The notes under the pieces: generated by a model | Told to the model about the DNA's origin: nothing | What the model saw: the letters and a program-made list of their open reading frames with translations, nothing else | Database searches by the model: none | Position numbers and translations under genes: made by a program | Part shown: piece after piece, positions 35,263 through 43,400 of the stretch | How the letters are laid out: every line of letters begins with the position of its first letter | Position numbering within the stretch: position 1 is the stretch's first letter | Assembly: GCF_016734765.1 (NCBI RefSeq) | Contig: NZ_JAERQE010000034.1 | Location: 1 to 49,946 of the forward strand | Source of the DNA: Microvirga soli | GTDB lineage: Bacteria > Pseudomonadota > Alphaproteobacteria > Rhizobiales > Beijerinckiaceae | DNA: 49,946 nt | Direction: 5' to 3'

Positions 35263-37158
35263 ATGCCGCATCACACGCCGCTGATTTCAACCATCGTTGT
35301 CGGCTTGGTTCTGGCATTTGCTCTCGGCGCCGTTGCGCATCGGTTCCGCCTTTCTCCTCTCATCGGTTACCTGCTTGCCGGCGTACTCGCCGGCCCCTTC
35401 ACGCCGGGCTACGTGGCGGATCAGGGCCTCGCCAACCAGCTGGCGGAAATCGGCGTCATCCTGCTCATGTTCGGCGTCGGCCTTCATTTCTCCCTGAAGG
35501 ATCTTCTGTCGGTTCGCGCCATCGCCATTCCCGGCGCCGTCGTGCAGATCACCAGCGCCACGGTTCTGGGCATGGGTCTCGCCTGGCTGATGGGCTGGAG
35601 TATCGGGGGCGGCATCGTGTTCGGCCTGGCGCTCTCGGTCGCCAGTACGGTCGTGCTGTTGCGGGCTCTGCAGGAGCGTCGCCTTGTCGAGACCGAACGG
35701 GGGCATATCGCGGTCGGCTGGCTGATCGTTGAAGATCTGGCCATGGTGCTCACCCTGGTGCTGCTGCCGGCGTTTGCCAACGCCACGTCCGGTGGATCGG
35801 CCGATCTCGAATCCATCGTGATTTCCCTCGGCCTCACCCTCGGCAAAGTCATTGCCTTCGTGGCCATCATGCTGATCGTCGGCCGACGGGTCATCCCGTG
35901 GATCCTGCACTATGTGGCCCATACCGGCTCGCGGGAACTATTCCGCCTGGCCGTTCTGGCCATCGCCCTGGGGGCCGCTTTCGGTGCGGCCGAACTGTTC
36001 GGGGTTTCCTTCGCCCTCGGAGCGTTCTTTGCCGGCATGGTGCTGAGCGAGTCGGAACTCAGCCATCAGGCCGCCTCTGAAACCCTGCCCCTGCGGGACG
36101 CCTTCGCAGTTCTGTTCTTCGTCTCGGTCGGCATGCTGTTCGACCCGATGATCCTGATCACTGATTTCGGCCCTGTCGTTGCGACCTTCCTGATCATCGT
36201 CGTCGGCAAGTCGCTCGCGGCCTTCGCCATTGTGCGGCTCTTCGGCCACCCGAACTCGACTGCGCTCACAATCGCGGCAAGCCTCGCCCAGATCGGCGAA
36301 TTCTCGTTCATTCTCGCAGGTTTAGGCCTCAGTCTTCAGATCCTGCCTGAGAAGGGACACGATCTGATCCTCGCCGGTGCCATCCTGTCGATCCTGATGA
36401 ACCCGTTCCTGTTCACCTTGCTGGACCGCTGGTTCATCAAGGGAGACACCATCAGAGCACAAGCGAAAGCCGACGCTGTGGCCGCGGAGAAGAAAGCCGT
36501 CGCGGCAGAGGAAGCTGCGGCAGCCGCCGCGCGCGGGCCACTCCCCACCACATCTCTGACCGATCACGTGGTGCTCGTAGGGCACGGGCGTGTTGGGAAG
36601 TATATCAGCCGCAAGATGGCTTCGATCGGTGCACCCCTGCTCGTGATCGAGACCAACAAGGAACAGGTTGCCGACCTGCAGAAGGAGGGTCGTGAGGTCA
36701 TCATCGGCAATGCGGCCGATCCCGAAGTCGCTGCAGCTGCCAATATCGGGCAGGCCCGCTGCCTCCTGGTGGCCATTCCCGACGCGTTCGAGAGCGGCCA
36801 AGTGGTCGAGCAGGCCCGCAGGATCAATGCCGACCTGCCAATCATCGTGCGCGCCCACTCCTTCGCCCAGGAGGAGCATGTGATGAAATTTGGTGCGACC
36901 AGAATCGTGATGGGTGAGCAAGAGATCGCCCGCGCCATGTTCGCCGCCGTGCCTGATGCCCCGCGCGAGCCGGTGCTGTCCTCGGTCGAAGAAGCGGATG
37001 ACGTCCTGAACGAGGACCAGGACGATGCTGGGCTGCCTCACGATGGGGCAGAAGCGTCAGCGCACGTGCTCGGGCCGAAAGCCTATGCCGACAAGGCGGG
37101 CGGGGATGCGCCGGAACAGGGGCTGCTGCGCGAGCCACCGGATGAGCCAGGGCGGTGA
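35263..37158 (+). CDS. KefB/YbaL-type potassium/proton antiporter with RCK domain
   Basis: A 631-residue CPA2 antiporter. About 12-13 membrane segments (LIGYLLAGVLAGPFTPG, LGAFFAGMVLSES, AQIGEFSFILAG) are followed by an Ala-rich linker (about 400-425) and a TrkA-N/RCK domain (VVLVGHGRVGKYISRKM and VIGNAADPEV-like IIGNAADPEV) that binds NAD(H). It likely moves K+ out for H+. The start at 35263 follows GAGGAG. The last 33 codons (37057-37158) lie antisense to the 3' end of the FAD monooxygenase gene, so the tail is probably a non-conserved extension. Confidence 0.9.
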   Translation: MPHHTPLISTIVVGLVLAFALGAVAHRFRLSPLIGYLLAGVLAGPFTPGYVADQGLANQLAEIGVILLMFGVGLHFSLKDLLSVRAIAIPGAVVQITSATVLGMGLAWLMGWSIGGGIVFGLALSVASTVVLLRALQERRLVETERGHIAVGWLIVEDLAMVLTLVLLPAFANATSGGSADLESIVISLGLTLGKVIAFVAIMLIVGRRVIPWILHYVAHTGSRELFRLAVLAIALGAAFGAAELFGVSFALGAFFAGMVLSESELSHQAASETLPLRDAFAVLFFVSVGMLFDPMILITDFGPVVATFLIIVVGKSLAAFAIVRLFGHPNSTALTIAASLAQIGEFSFILAGLGLSLQILPEKGHDLILAGAILSILMNPFLFTLLDRWFIKGDTIRAQAKADAVAAEKKAVAAEEAAAAAARGPLPTTSLTDHVVLVGHGRVGKYISRKMASIGAPLLVIETNKEQVADLQKEGREVIIGNAADPEVAAAANIGQARCLLVAIPDAFESGQVVEQARRINADLPIIVRAHSFAQEEHVMKFGATRIVMGEQEIARAMFAAVPDAPREPVLSSVEEADDVLNEDQDDAGLPHDGAEASAHVLGPKAYADKAGGDAPEQGLLREPPDEPGR

Positions 37159-38277
37159 GACCGGCTGCGTGCTGTTGAGGACCGGCGTGATCATCCGGTT
37201 CTGAAGCATCACCTGCAGCCTCTGGGTCATCCTGGTCGGCCACTCGCGCCGTTTCTGCACCTGAGCGAGCTGTTCAGGCTCCACGGAACCGCGCTTCAGC
37301 TCCGGCCCGAGAATGTTGGCTGCCGCAATCGCGTCCTGGATCGCCAGGTTAATGCCAACCCCGCCGGCGGGCGACATGGCATGGGCCGCATCGCCAATGC
37401 AGAGCAGCCCGGGCCTGTACCATTGCTTGAGCCGATCGACCGCGACGGTCAAAAGCTTGATGTCATCCCAGGATTGCAGCTCTTCAGGGCGATCCCCCAG
37501 AAACGGAGCAAGCTTCGTGAGCTTTGCGCGCAAAGCCGGCAACCCCTCCTGTTTGAGCCGTTCCAGCGAACCCTTGGCGATGAGGTAGGCGCACTGCCAG
37601 TAATCGCCTCTGTCGATCATCACGAGCATCTGCCCGGCTTCAATCCGCCCGAGCAGCTGGCTCGGATCACCAGGGCGCTTCGATACCCGCATCCACAGCA
37701 CATCCATCGGCGCGCCTAGATCCATCACCTCGAGGCCTGCCTTCTCTCGCACCACGGAGCGGCGACCGTCGGCCGCCACTAGGAGATCAGCCTTTACCTC
37801 GAGAAGACCTTCGGGGGTCGAGACCAGCACACCCGTCACCCTGCCCTGCTCCTCGAGCAGATCAGTTACCTCCGCCTGCATCCGAAGCTTGAAGTGAGGA
37901 TACTCGCGGGCGTGATCGGCCAGGAAGTCCAGGAACTCCCATTGCGGCATGAAAACAATGAACTTGCAGCGGGTCGGCAGATGCGAAAAGTCGCCGAGCG
38001 TCAGCGGCACGCCGCCGACCACGAGGCTGACCGTCTGCGCCCGCTGGTGGGGCCGGGTGAGAAATTCGTCGAGCAGGCCGAGTTCACCCATGACCTCAAG
38101 GGTCGAGGGGTGGATGGTGTCGCCGCGGAAGTCGCGCAGGAAATCTGCATGCTTTTCGAGAACCAGCACCTCGACGCCCTGCCTGGCCAGCAGGAGCCCG
38201 AGCATCATCCCGGCTGGCCCACCGCCGGCAATGCAGCAGCGGACGTGGAGGGTTTCGGCTGCGTGAGGCGTGTTCAT
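37057..38277 (-). CDS. FAD-dependent monooxygenase (UbiH/PHBH-like)
   Basis: A 406-residue flavoprotein hydroxylase. The dinucleotide fold GGGPAGMMLG is at 18-27, followed by EKHADFLRDFRGDTIHPSTL, the DG motif in LLVAADGRRSVVREKAG, and the second FAD motif CIGDAAHAMSPAGGVGINLA. This is the 2-polyprenyl-6-methoxyphenol/aromatic-ring hydroxylase group. The start at 38277 is after MRFFPREP-encoding bases without a ribosome binding site. The C-terminal RIPARLVGIGFRPEHVR is typical of the family, so the stop at 37057 is real and the 102-bp overlap with the antiporter gene comes from that gene's extension. The substrate is unknown. Confidence 0.88.
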   Translation of the reverse strand: MNTPHAAETLHVRCCIAGGGPAGMMLGLLLARQGVEVLVLEKHADFLRDFRGDTIHPSTLEVMGELGLLDEFLTRPHQRAQTVSLVVGGVPLTLGDFSHLPTRCKFIVFMPQWEFLDFLADHAREYPHFKLRMQAEVTDLLEEQGRVTGVLVSTPEGLLEVKADLLVAADGRRSVVREKAGLEVMDLGAPMDVLWMRVSKRPGDPSQLLGRIEAGQMLVMIDRGDYWQCAYLIAKGSLERLKQEGLPALRAKLTKLAPFLGDRPEELQSWDDIKLLTVAVDRLKQWYRPGLLCIGDAAHAMSPAGGVGINLAIQDAIAAANILGPELKRGSVEPEQLAQVQKRREWPTRMTQRLQVMLQNRMITPVLNSTQPVSPPWLIRWLAQQPLFRRIPARLVGIGFRPEHVR

Positions 38278-38478
38278 CGGCTCCCTCGGGAAAAACCGCA
38301 ACTGCTCGGATGCAAGCCGAGTCTACCGTCTTTCCTTCCCAGGCCAAAGTCCGTCGGGCGTATGACGTGAAACCATGCCCCATCACAGGAATCGGGCGCA
38401 GAAAGCGGGTCGGAAGCCGTGAAGGAATTTGAGATCCCCAATGTCGAGCCATGAGCTCGATGAGGAAAGATCTCAGCT

Positions 38479-39243
38479 ATGACAACACTTAAAAACAAGA
38501 CCGCCATTGTGACCGGCGCCAGCTCAGGCATCGGCTATGCGACGGCTCGGCTCTTTGCGCGTGAAGGTGCCAACGTCATCGTCACCGCACGGAGTTCAGA
38601 TGCCTTGGATAAGCTGGTCTCAGAGATTGAGGCGGAGGGCGGACGCGCCGTCGCCTTGGCTGGCGACATCAAGGACGAGACGTTGGCGCATGCGCTGGTC
38701 GAAACCGCCATCCGCCACTTCCGCGGTCTGGACATTGCCTTCAATAATGCCGGCATGAATGGCGAAATGGGGCCGACGCCGGGCGTATCGCTCGCGGGAT
38801 GGAACGAGACCCTCGCGGTGAATCTCACGGCTGCTTTTCTAGGCGCCAAGTACCAGATCCCGGCCATGCTCGACCGTGGAGGCGGCTCTGTGATCTTTAC
38901 CTCGACCTTCGTCGGCTACACGGCAGGGATGCCCGGTGTGGCCTCCTACGCTGCCAGCAAGTCGGGCTTGATCGGGCTGACCCAGTCTCTCGCCAGCGAG
39001 TTCGGTCCAAGAGGTGTTCGCGTCAATGCGCTGCTCCCGGGCGGCACGGATACGCCTCTGGCCGAAGCCTGGGTCAGTACGCCAGAAGCCCTGGCGTTCG
39101 TCGAGGGTCTTCACGCTCTGAAGCGCCGAGCCCGGCCCGAGGAGATCGCCAAGTCGGCGCTTTACCTTGCCTCCGACGCATCGAGCTTCACCACGGGCAC
39201 GGCGCTGCTCGTCGACGGGGGCGTGTCCATCAACCGAACCTGA
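38479..39243 (+). CDS. short-chain dehydrogenase/reductase
   Basis: A 254-residue classical SDR. Cofactor motif TGASSGIG (12-19), NNAG (89-92), and catalytic S142, Y157 and K161 (SYAASKSG). The C-terminal LYLASDASSFTTGTALLVDGG is common in FabG-like enzymes. NAD versus NADP use is open; an Arg at 38 after the second strand hints at NADP. AGGAAAG lies ten bases before the ATG. It is divergent from the FAD monooxygenase gene and is followed at once by a palindromic repeat element. Confidence 0.9.
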   Translation: MTTLKNKTAIVTGASSGIGYATARLFAREGANVIVTARSSDALDKLVSEIEAEGGRAVALAGDIKDETLAHALVETAIRHFRGLDIAFNNAGMNGEMGPTPGVSLAGWNETLAVNLTAAFLGAKYQIPAMLDRGGGSVIFTSTFVGYTAGMPGVASYAASKSGLIGLTQSLASEFGPRGVRVNALLPGGTDTPLAEAWVSTPEALAFVEGLHALKRRARPEEIAKSALYLASDASSFTTGTALLVDGGVSINRT

Positions 39244-39250
39244 GGAGCCA

Positions 39251-39397
39251 CACTGTCATTCCGGGGCGCACCTCTGGTGCGAACCCGGAATCCATAAACA
39301 CGACGTTTCATGACAGCGTAAACACCGTTACGCCCCTTCCTGCACGACCAGTAGATATAGATGCCAGGCTCCGCTGCGCGGCCCGGGAATGACAGTG
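39251..39397. repeat. 147-bp MITE-like element with 12-bp terminal inverted repeats
   Basis: Perfect 12-bp terminal inverted repeats (CACTGTCATTCC at 39251-39262 and its complement at 39386-39397), GC-rich palindromes just inside both ends and an AT-richer centre. No coding content. This looks like the interspersed palindromic elements common in rhizobial and methylobacterial genomes. It starts eight bases past the SDR stop. Confidence 0.75.
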
Positions 39398-39408
39398 GTG
39401 CTTGAACG

Positions 39409-39432
39409 AAAACGGCCGGGACAAGCCCGGCC
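39409..39432 (-). terminator. terminator of the suf operon, made from a repeat hairpin
   Basis: A perfect 7-bp stem (39414-39420 with 39426-39432), then CGTTTTCG on the minus strand, 33 bases past the sufT stop. The stem core is the same as the hairpin at 41168-41190, so a repeat element appears to serve as the operon terminator. Confidence 0.6.
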
Positions 39433-39464
39433 ATGACGTCGCAAAATTCAAAAGGTGTGAAGCC

Positions 39465-39836
39465 TCACCACATATCGAGCGCGACCCGCGCCTCGTCAGA
39501 CATGCGGCTTTGATCCCACGGCGGATCGAAGACCATGCTGACCTTGACGCTCTGGACGCCCTGGACCGTCGCGACGGCATTCTCCACCCAGCCAGGCATC
39601 TCGCCCGCCACGGGGCAGCCCGGGGCGGTCAGGGTCATGTCGATGGCCACATTGCGGTCGTCGTCGATGTCGACACGGTAGATCAGGCCGAGCTCGTAGA
39701 TGTCGGACGGTATCTCCGGGTCATAAACGGTCTTCAGGGCCGAGACGATGTCGTCCGTCATGCGGTCGAGCTCTTCCGGCGGGATCGCGGAGCCAGGGGT
39801 CACCTGCGGCGCGTTGGACGGGGATTGGTCGTTCAC
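39465..39836 (-). CDS. sufT: SufT, DUF59/MIP18-like Fe-S maturation factor
   Basis: A 123-residue protein of the DUF59 group that helps Fe-S cluster maturation. The conserved Cys74 is in MTLTAPGCPVAGEMPGW, and VYDPEIPSDIYELGLIY (38-54) is the DUF59 signature. The start is the GTG at 39836: GAGGA overlaps the sufS stop 7-8 bases upstream, and no ATG is placed suitably. It is the last gene of the suf operon, ten bases past sufS. Confidence 0.9.
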   Translation of the reverse strand: MNDQSPSNAPQVTPGSAIPPEELDRMTDDIVSALKTVYDPEIPSDIYELGLIYRVDIDDDRNVAIDMTLTAPGCPVAGEMPGWVENAVATVQGVQSVKVSMVFDPPWDQSRMSDEARVALDMW

Positions 39837-39846
39837 AGGTTCATCC

Positions 39847-41082
39847 TCAAGCAAACAGGGCTTCCGCCTTCTGCAGGGCGTCCGCCAGCTTATCGACTTC
39901 TTGCATGGTGTTGTAGAGGCCAAACGAGGCCCGGCAGGTCGAGGTCGCGCCGAAGCGGTTCAGCAGCGGCATGGCGCAATGGGTGCCGGCCCGGACCGCA
40001 ACGCCCTGCCGGTCGATGACAGTGGCGATATCGTGGGCATGCGCACCCTTCATCTCGAACGCGATGATGGCGCCCTTGCCCTTGGCCTGCCCGATGATGC
40101 GCACCGAGTTCATGGCCCGCAAACGCTCATGGGCATAGGCGGAGAGCGCCGCCTCGTGAGCCTGGATGTTCTCGCGCCCGAGGCTCATCATGAACCGGAG
40201 GGCTGCGTCGAGACCGATGGCCTCGATGATCGGCGGAGTTCCCGCCTCAAAACGGTGCGGCGGGTCATTATAGGTGATGCCCTCGCAGAGCACCTCGCGG
40301 ATCATCTCGCCGCCGCCGGAATAGGGCGGCATCTTCTCCAGCCACTCGCGCTTGCCGTAGAGAACGCCGATGCCAGTCGGCCCATAGACCTTGTGACCGG
40401 TAAAGACGTAAAAGTCCGCATCGAGATCGCGTACGTCGACCTGGAGATGGACTGCCCCTTGAGCCCCGTCCACCAGAACCGGAACCCCATGGGAATGGGC
40501 GATCCGGATGATCTCCTTGATCGGCGTCACGGTGCCGAGCACGTTCGACATGTGGGTGATGGCGACGATCTTGGTGCGGGGGGAAAAGAGCTTCTCGAAC
40601 TCCTCGACGAGGAAGTTGCCCTCATCGTCCACCGGCGCCCACTTGATCACTGCGCCCTTGCGCTCACGGAGGAAGTGCCAGGGCACGATATTGGAATGGT
40701 GCTCCATGATGGAGAGGATGATCTCGTCGCCCTCCCCGATATTCATGCGCCCGAAGGAATCCGCCACCAAGTTGTAGGCTTCCGTGGCCGACTTGGTGAA
40801 CACGATCTCGTCGATGGACCCGGCGTTGAGGAACTCGCGTACGGTTTCGCGGGCGCGCTCGAAGCCTTCGGTCGCCACATTCGCCATGTGGTGCAGGCCG
40901 CGATGAACGTTGGCGTAGCCCGTCTCCATGGTGTTCACCATGGCGTCGATCACCGCGCGCGGCTTCTGGGCCGAGGCGGCAGAGTCGAGATAGACGAGCG
41001 GCTTGCCATAGACCTGCTGCGCCAGGATCGGAAACTCCGCCCGGACGGCTTCGATGTCGTATGGCTTCACAGGAGCGTTCAT
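39847..41082 (-). CDS. sufS: cysteine desulfurase SufS
   Basis: A 411-residue PLP enzyme that takes sulfur from cysteine for Fe-S clusters. PLP lysine K231 in FTGHKVYGPTG, catalytic C369 in RAGTHCAMPLL, and the C-terminal TCRASFGLYNT are all typical of type II desulfurases (SufS/CsdA). No SufE gene is in this window. It follows sufD after 121 bases that hold two perfect hairpins, and precedes sufT by ten bases. Confidence 0.95.
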   Translation of the reverse strand: MNAPVKPYDIEAVRAEFPILAQQVYGKPLVYLDSAASAQKPRAVIDAMVNTMETGYANVHRGLHHMANVATEGFERARETVREFLNAGSIDEIVFTKSATEAYNLVADSFGRMNIGEGDEIILSIMEHHSNIVPWHFLRERKGAVIKWAPVDDEGNFLVEEFEKLFSPRTKIVAITHMSNVLGTVTPIKEIIRIAHSHGVPVLVDGAQGAVHLQVDVRDLDADFYVFTGHKVYGPTGIGVLYGKREWLEKMPPYSGGGEMIREVLCEGITYNDPPHRFEAGTPPIIEAIGLDAALRFMMSLGRENIQAHEAALSAYAHERLRAMNSVRIIGQAKGKGAIIAFEMKGAHAHDIATVIDRQGVAVRAGTHCAMPLLNRFGATSTCRASFGLYNTMQEVDKLADALQKAEALFA

Positions 41083-41108
41083 TGCCTTACCTGTCTTCCT
41101 CTTTCGTC

Positions 41109-41190
41109 ATCACCGGCCTTGTGCCGGTGATCTCGATTAGGGAAGGCGTTTTACCCTTCCAGTCGAGATGGCCGGGCCAAGCCCGGCCAT
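41109..41190. repeat. paired palindromes between sufD and sufS
   Basis: Two perfect 9-bp stems with five-base loops: 41109-41131 (ATCACCGGC/GCCGGTGAT) and 41168-41190 (ATGGCCGGG/CCCGGCCAT). The second shares its core with the hairpin after sufT. Neither is followed by a T-run on the minus strand, so they resemble REP/BIME-type elements rather than terminators. Confidence 0.75.
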
Positions 41191-41203
41191 GACGCATTGA
41201 GTA

Positions 41204-42517
41204 TTACGAACGAGCCTTCAGCCAGCCTTCGACCGTACCCACAAGCGCTTCGCGAGCGGCCTCGTTCTCTACGAACTCCAGCGCCTCGCCCAGGAAGGCT
41301 TGAACCAGGAGGCTTTCGGCCTCCTTCTTCGGCAGGCCGCGGGCCATGAGGTAGAACAGGAGGTCCTCGTCGAGCTGACCGCAGGTGGCGCCGTGGGCGC
41401 ACTGCACGTCGTCGGCGAAGATCTCGAGTTCCGGCTTGTTGTTCATGGAGCCGCCCTCCTCCAGGAGGAGCGCCGCCGACATCATGCGCCCGTCGGTCTT
41501 CTGGGCGTGATGTGGGACAATGATCTTGCCCTGGAAGACGCCGGTCGCCTCGTTGTCGATGACCGTCTTGAACAGCTCTCGGCTCTCACAATGGGGAGCC
41601 GCATGCTCGACCACCAGGGTCGAGTCGGCGTGCTGCGTGCCTTTCAGCATGGTCGCGCCGTTGACGCGAAGGTTCGTGTTCTCACCATCGAGAATGGCGA
41701 AGACCTGATGCCGCGAGGTGGCGGAACCGGCCACCACGTTGATGCTGTTGAACAACGCTTCCCCGCCGATCTTGGCGGCAAGGGTGGAGAGAGCCAGCGC
41801 CTTGTCGCCCTCGGCGTTGACGCGGACGTGCTGCACGTTGGTGCGATCGCCCGCGATCATCTCGATCACGTCGTTCGGCTGGTGGTTGGCGCCGTTCGTG
41901 CTCTCGTGCGTTTCGAGCAGGGTCACCGAAGCGCCCTCCTCCACGACCACGAGGATACGGGTCGCGGTAGCGACAGCGGAGCTGGCCGCCGTGACGAAGC
42001 GCAGGTGCACCGGGGCCTCGACGGGTCCAGCAATCCGGATCATCACGCCGTCAGCCATGAAGGACGTGTTGAGCTGATAGACCGGATTGTCGTTCGCCCA
42101 CGGAACCGGGCTCAGACGGGCGAGCCACTCATGGCCATCCGCCAAAGCCTCCGCCAGAGGTACAATCTCGACATTCTCGGGCAGATTGTGGAAGTCCACC
42201 GCGTCGCGAACGAAGTGGCCATTCACGAACGGCACCTGCAGCGCCTCGACGCCTGCAAGCGCTTTCGCGCCGGCTAGGGCCGCCTTCACCTCGTCCGCGG
42301 CGGGAACACCGGCGAAAGGTGCGATCTCGCGCATCATGGCGCGAAGGTCGGTGTACTTGAACTCCTCCACCCGGCGATGCGGCAAGCCTCGCTGGGTGAA
42401 TTGTTCGAAGGCCTGCGCGCGCGACTCGGTCTGACCCGGCAGACTGGTCTTCGCACTCTCGAAAGCCTGCGCCAGCGCGGTTTCCGCCGGCGTCTTCATG
42501 AGGGTGACGTCAGCCAT
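41204..42517 (-). CDS. sufD: Fe-S assembly scaffold subunit SufD
   Basis: A 437-residue beta-helix protein of the SufBC2D complex. Conserved features: QRGLPHRRVEEFKYTDLR near the N-terminus, the repetitive beta-helix, and the C-terminal ADDVQCAHGATCGQLDEDLLFYLMARGLPKKEA with the conserved His that works in cluster building. The start at 42517 is one base past the sufC stop, with GAGG in the sufC end as ribosome binding site; a longer open frame to 42556 lies inside sufC. Confidence 0.94.
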   Translation of the reverse strand: MADVTLMKTPAETALAQAFESAKTSLPGQTESRAQAFEQFTQRGLPHRRVEEFKYTDLRAMMREIAPFAGVPAADEVKAALAGAKALAGVEALQVPFVNGHFVRDAVDFHNLPENVEIVPLAEALADGHEWLARLSPVPWANDNPVYQLNTSFMADGVMIRIAGPVEAPVHLRFVTAASSAVATATRILVVVEEGASVTLLETHESTNGANHQPNDVIEMIAGDRTNVQHVRVNAEGDKALALSTLAAKIGGEALFNSINVVAGSATSRHQVFAILDGENTNLRVNGATMLKGTQHADSTLVVEHAAPHCESRELFKTVIDNEATGVFQGKIIVPHHAQKTDGRMMSAALLLEEGGSMNNKPELEIFADDVQCAHGATCGQLDEDLLFYLMARGLPKKEAESLLVQAFLGEALEFVENEAAREALVGTVEGWLKARS

Positions 42518-42518
42518 A

Positions 42519-43271
42519 TCAAGCAGCCTCAGTTTCCCGGTAATCGGCATAGCCATTGGCTTCGAGCTCGAGCGCCAGCTCCTTACCGCCCGTCTTCACG
42601 ATGCGGCCGGACGACATCACGTGCACGGTGTCGGGCACGATGTGGTTCAGCAGGCGCTGGTAGTGGGTGATGACCAGGAAGGCGCGGTCCTGCGAGCGCA
42701 GAGCATTCACGCCCTCGGACACGATGCGCAGCGCATCGATGTCGAGGCCAGAATCGGTCTCATCCAGGATGCAGAAGGACGGCTGGAGCAGCGCCATCTG
42801 CAGGATTTCCATGCGCTTCTTCTCGCCGCCGGAGAAGCCGACGTTGAGGGCGCGCTTGAGCATGTCCTTGGGGATTTCGAGCTGGGTGGCTGCAGCGTTC
42901 ACGCGCTTGATGAAGTCCGGCGTGGTCAGCTCCGCCTCGCCGCGGGCCTTGCGCTGCGCGTTGAGGGTGGCCTTCAGGAACGTCATCGAGGCAACGCCGG
43001 GGATCTCCAGCGGATACTGGAAGGCCAGGAACACGCCGGCGGCGGCGCGCTGGTCAGGCTCCATCTCCAGCACATTCTCACCGTTGAGCAGGATCTCACC
43101 GTCGAGGACCTCATAATCCTCCTTGCCGGCGATCACATAAGACAGGGTCGACTTGCCGGAGCCGTTCGGCCCCATGATGGCGGCGACCTCGCCCTTGTTC
43201 ACGGTGAGGTTGAGGCCGTTGAGAATGCGCTTGTCCTCGATCTGGACAACCAAGTTCTTGATTTCGAGCAT
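42519..43271 (-). CDS. sufC: Fe-S assembly ATPase SufC
   Basis: A 250-residue ABC-type ATPase that drives the SufBCD scaffold. Walker A GPNGSGKST (34-42), signature FSGGEKKR (146-153), and Walker B CILDETDSGLD (167-177), with the SufC-type EKKR after the signature. GGAAG lies seven bases before the ATG. It is separated from sufB by 129 bases with palindromic repeats, an unusual gap in the middle of the operon. Confidence 0.96.
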   Translation of the reverse strand: MLEIKNLVVQIEDKRILNGLNLTVNKGEVAAIMGPNGSGKSTLSYVIAGKEDYEVLDGEILLNGENVLEMEPDQRAAAGVFLAFQYPLEIPGVASMTFLKATLNAQRKARGEAELTTPDFIKRVNAAATQLEIPKDMLKRALNVGFSGGEKKRMEILQMALLQPSFCILDETDSGLDIDALRIVSEGVNALRSQDRAFLVITHYQRLLNHIVPDTVHVMSSGRIVKTGGKELALELEANGYADYRETEAA

Positions 43272-43292
43272 CTTTACACTTCCATCTGCGTC

Positions 43293-43382
43293 ATCCCGGG
43301 CGAGCTTAGCGAGACCCGGGATCGCTATCCGAATTAAACTGGTTTGAACGATCCCGGCTCTCCGCTGCGCTTCGGCCGGGAT
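43293..43382. repeat. paired palindromes between sufB and sufC
   Basis: Two stem-loops with 8-bp perfect arms: ATCCCGGG/CCCGGGAT (43293-43300, 43315-43322) and ATCCCGGC/GCCGGGAT (43351-43358, 43375-43382). The two share most of their arm sequence and sit head to tail, a REP/BIME-like layout. Confidence 0.75.
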
Positions 43383-43400
43383 GAAACCATTGGTTTTCGA

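Noticed and set aside
40302..40490. Small open frames inside sufS and similar ones in other suf genes
   Set aside because: They lie in other frames of well-supported genes and lack ribosome binding sites.
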